Part shown: positions 6,939-7,967 of the stretch, in pieces
Position numbering within the stretch: the stretch's first letter is position 1
Layout: each line of letters opens with the position of its first letter
Origin: JBFFSQ01 sp041572275
Lineage (GTDB): Bacteria; Pseudomonadota; Gammaproteobacteria; SZUA-229
DNA length: 7,967 nt
Assembly (NCBI GenBank): GCA_041572275.1
Contig: JBFFSQ010000141.1
Span: 1-7,967, forward strand
Reading direction: 5' to 3'
The notes under the pieces: model-generated
Databases searched by the model: none
Told to the model about the DNA's origin: nothing
Seen by the model: only the letters and a program-made list of their open reading frames with translations
Translations under genes and position numbers: made by a program

Positions 6939-6962
6939 CAATAATAAAATTTTTTATTATTG
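6939..6962 (+). terminator. AT-rich hairpin downstream of yrfG
   Basis: CAATAATAAA (6939-6948) pairs with TTTATTATTG (6953-6962) around a four-base loop, about 58 bases after the yrfG stop. It is the only stem in this gap that could end the yrfG transcript before the heat-shock promoter. The stem has a single G-C pair and no separate U-tract, so it may be a weak terminator at best. Upstream lie two further short palindromes, GGTGAGTTCACC (6899-6910) and ATAATTATAATTAT (6916-6929). Confidence 0.3.
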
Positions 6963-6978
6963 TCTCCTGTCTAATGCC

Positions 6979-7006
6979 CTTGAAAAATTTCGCAGAAACC
7001 CTATTT
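6979..7006 (+). promoter_or_regulatory. RpoH (sigma-32) heat-shock promoter of ibpA
   Basis: A -35 element CTTGAAA (6979-6985) and a -10 element CCCTATTT (6999-7006) are separated by 13 bases. The RpoH consensus is CTTGAAA, 11-16 bases, then CCCATNT, so the -35 matches fully and the -10 nearly so. It lies directly upstream of the ibpA-type gene, the expected target. The start of transcription would be near 7013, giving a leader of about 80 bases. Confidence 0.82.
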
Positions 7007-7056
7007 CAGAAAATGAACAAGCTCGGTCATTGTTGCCTGGCTTCATAAATTAATTG

Positions 7057-7085
7057 TTTTTATATCATTTAGGTTTGAGAGGAAA
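7057..7085 (+). promoter_or_regulatory. Candidate fourU-like RNA thermometer in the ibpA leader
   Basis: In the RNA, UUUUU (7057-7061) can pair with GGAAA (7081-7085), which is part of the ribosome binding site GAGAGGAAAA. The inner UCA (7065-7067) can pair with UGA (7076-7078) across an eight-base loop. The stem is interrupted by a small internal loop (AUA against GA) and includes two G-U pairs, so it would be weak enough to open with heat. Small heat-shock genes of gammaproteobacteria often carry such thermometers (ROSE or fourU type). The fold was drawn by hand, without an energy calculation. Confidence 0.4.
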
Positions 7086-7092
7086 ATATGTT

Positions 7093-7554
7093 ATGAACCC
7101 AATTGATTTAACTCCATTATACCGTAGCAGCATCGGCTTCGATCATTTCGGGGCTTTACTGGATTCTGCATTGCGTTCTAATAAAACCACCACAGGATAT
7201 CCTCCCTATGATATTGAGGTGTTAGATGAGAATGAATACTCTATCACCTTGGCTGTTGCGGGCTTCGAAGAAAACGAGCTAGATATTCAGGTAGAGAAAG
7301 ACGTTTTGACGGTAAGCGGTAAAAAAGAAACTGAGGAAAATAAAGAATATCTTTACCGTGGAATCACTACGCAATCATTTGAACAAAAGTTTAACCTGGC
7401 TGACTATATTGAAGTTAAAGGTGCCAAACTTCTCAATGGCCTGCTAACGATTAAGCTTGTCAAGGAAGTGCCTGAGGCAATGAAGCCAAGACGCATAGAA
7501 ATTAATCGGACTGGAAAAGTCCTCGAACACAAGTCTGACGATAAGGCGGCTTGA
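7093..7554 (+). CDS. ibpA: Small heat-shock protein, IbpA/Hsp20 family
   Basis: A 153-residue alpha-crystallin-type chaperone that binds unfolding proteins and holds them for refolding by DnaK and ClpB. The opening MNPIDLTPLYRSSIGFD closely follows E. coli IbpA (DLSPLYRSAIGFD). The alpha-crystallin domain spans about residues 36-130, beginning at PPYDIEVLDE and including ITLAVAGFEENEL and the NGLLTIKL strand. The C-terminal PRRIEIN carries the I-x-I anchor (IEI) used in oligomer assembly, followed by a polar tail of about 19 residues ending KSDDKAA. ATG 7093 was chosen because it gives the exact family N-terminus and is preceded by GAGAGGA (7077-7083); the frame stays open upstream to 7054 but that segment matches no IbpA sequence. 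It has its own RpoH promoter and a strong terminator, so it is a single-gene heat-shock unit. Confidence 0.95.
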   Translation: MNPIDLTPLYRSSIGFDHFGALLDSALRSNKTTTGYPPYDIEVLDENEYSITLAVAGFEENELDIQVEKDVLTVSGKKETEENKEYLYRGITTQSFEQKFNLADYIEVKGAKLLNGLLTIKLVKEVPEAMKPRRIEINRTGKVLEHKSDDKAA

Positions 7555-7561
7555 TTTATTA

Positions 7562-7613
7562 ATTGCAGTGATTCTGGTGTTTAACAACTGCCCGGGATCG
7601 CTGCAATCTTTTA
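7562..7613 (+). terminator. Intrinsic terminator of ibpA
   Basis: A long hairpin begins eight bases after the stop codon. ATTGCAGTGAT (7562-7572) pairs with ATCGCTGCAAT (7597-7607) with one G-U pair. TCTGG (7573-7577) continues the stem with CCGGG (7592-7596), using two more G-U pairs. The loop is about 14 bases and the stem is followed by C and four T residues. This gives about 16 paired positions and is the best terminator in the window. Confidence 0.85.
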
Positions 7614-7967
7614 ATAAATACTTGATCATTAATAACATCGTCTAGGCGGTCAGTTATGCTGATTAACAATACTTCTGTGTTCGCATCATGGCCTGGCTTC
7701 AGAAGACATATTGGTTGTAGCCGTCAATAATAAGGTATTGTAAAGACAACAAAAAAGGAATATTAGAATTCGCAATGCTGATTGAAAGAGCAGATGAGTT
7801 TTTATGCCAGGCAAAAAGCACGGAATAGGATAACTATTAATGAATTACTGTCAGTAGTCGGTGTTATTATATGTTATATAGTGGCTGCTTATGATTAAGA
7901 GTGGATGTGCAAAACTGTATCAGGGTGTATTCACTTTTGCAGCTATGAGTCGTTTATATTTATAAAA
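7614..7967. other. Non-coding stretch at the right edge
   Basis: I see no supported gene in these 354 AT-rich bases. Only very short frames occur, for example 17 codons from ATG 7775 and 24 codons from ATG 7891, and neither has a well-placed ribosome binding site. A possible promoter, TTGTAA (7738-7743) then 17 bases then TATTAG (7761-7766), and a CTTCTG/CAGAAG inverted repeat (7672-7677, 7700-7705) are visible but weak. It may be the upstream control region of a gene beyond the window or encode a small RNA; the sequence does not decide. Confidence 0.5.

Noticed and set aside
7054..7092. Thirteen-residue N-terminal extension of the small heat-shock protein
   Set aside because: It would begin upstream of the ribosome binding site and does not match the conserved IbpA N-terminus, which starts exactly at ATG 7093.
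7035..7701. Repeated 11-mer GCCTGGCTTCA at 7035-7045 and 7691-7701
   Set aside because: Flanking bases do not match and two copies of an 11-mer are weak evidence of a repeat family.
7775..7828. 17-codon frame MLIERADEFLCQAKSTE
   Set aside because: The purine-rich stretch upstream is too far away to be its ribosome binding site, and nothing else supports it.
7891..7965. 24-codon frame starting ATGATTAAG
   Set aside because: No ribosome binding site and no recognisable sequence; this length is expected by chance.
1..7967. Signs of a mobile element, phage, CRISPR array, tRNA or toxin-antitoxin pair
   Set aside because: No transposase, integrase, terminal repeats, regular spacer array, cloverleaf or toxin-antitoxin gene pair was seen.

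Overview
The window looks like a piece of gammaproteobacterial chromosome. The small heat-shock protein is very close to enterobacterial IbpA, a NudE and a YrfG homologue stand back to back, and CysQ follows NudE. No mobile element, CRISPR array, tRNA or rRNA is visible. I cannot name the genus from the sequence.

Layout, left to right. (1) Positions 1-3140 hold two tandem plus-strand genes. The first, cut by the window edge, is a PhnD-like periplasmic solute-binding protein. The second, eight bases later, is a membrane-anchored HAMP-PAS-GGDEF-EAL cyclic-di-GMP enzyme with an outside sensor region. No ABC transporter permease or ATPase gene is seen in the window, so the pair reads as a signalling module rather than an uptake system. 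(2) Positions 3141-3868 hold no intact gene. On the minus strand there is a decayed, frameshifted remnant of what was probably a small secreted protein. A good sigma-70-type promoter for the next gene lies at the right end. (3) Positions 3869-6881 hold four enzymes of phosphate-ester or nucleotide turnover: a DHH/DHHA1 phosphoesterase (plus), CysQ and NudE (minus, nearly contiguous) and the HAD nucleotidase YrfG (plus, divergent from nudE). The DHH gene and cysQ converge and share bases at their stop codons. (4) Positions 6882-7613 hold the ibpA-type small heat-shock gene with a near-consensus RpoH promoter, a 5' leader that can fold over its ribosome binding site in the style of a fourU RNA thermometer, and a strong intrinsic terminator. 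(5) Positions 7614-7967 show no recognisable gene.

How the parts may work together. The binding protein probably reports a periplasmic ligand to the cyclic-di-GMP enzyme, much as NspS reports to MbaA in Vibrio cholerae. The middle block is nucleotide housekeeping: removal of pAp by CysQ, of dinucleoside polyphosphates, NADH or ADP-ribose by NudE, and of GMP/IMP by YrfG, with an unassigned DHH hydrolase beside them. The ibpA unit is a separate heat-shock transcription unit. The best candidate for something little described is the PhnD-like/GGDEF-EAL pair, whose ligand motif departs from that of true phosphonate binders.
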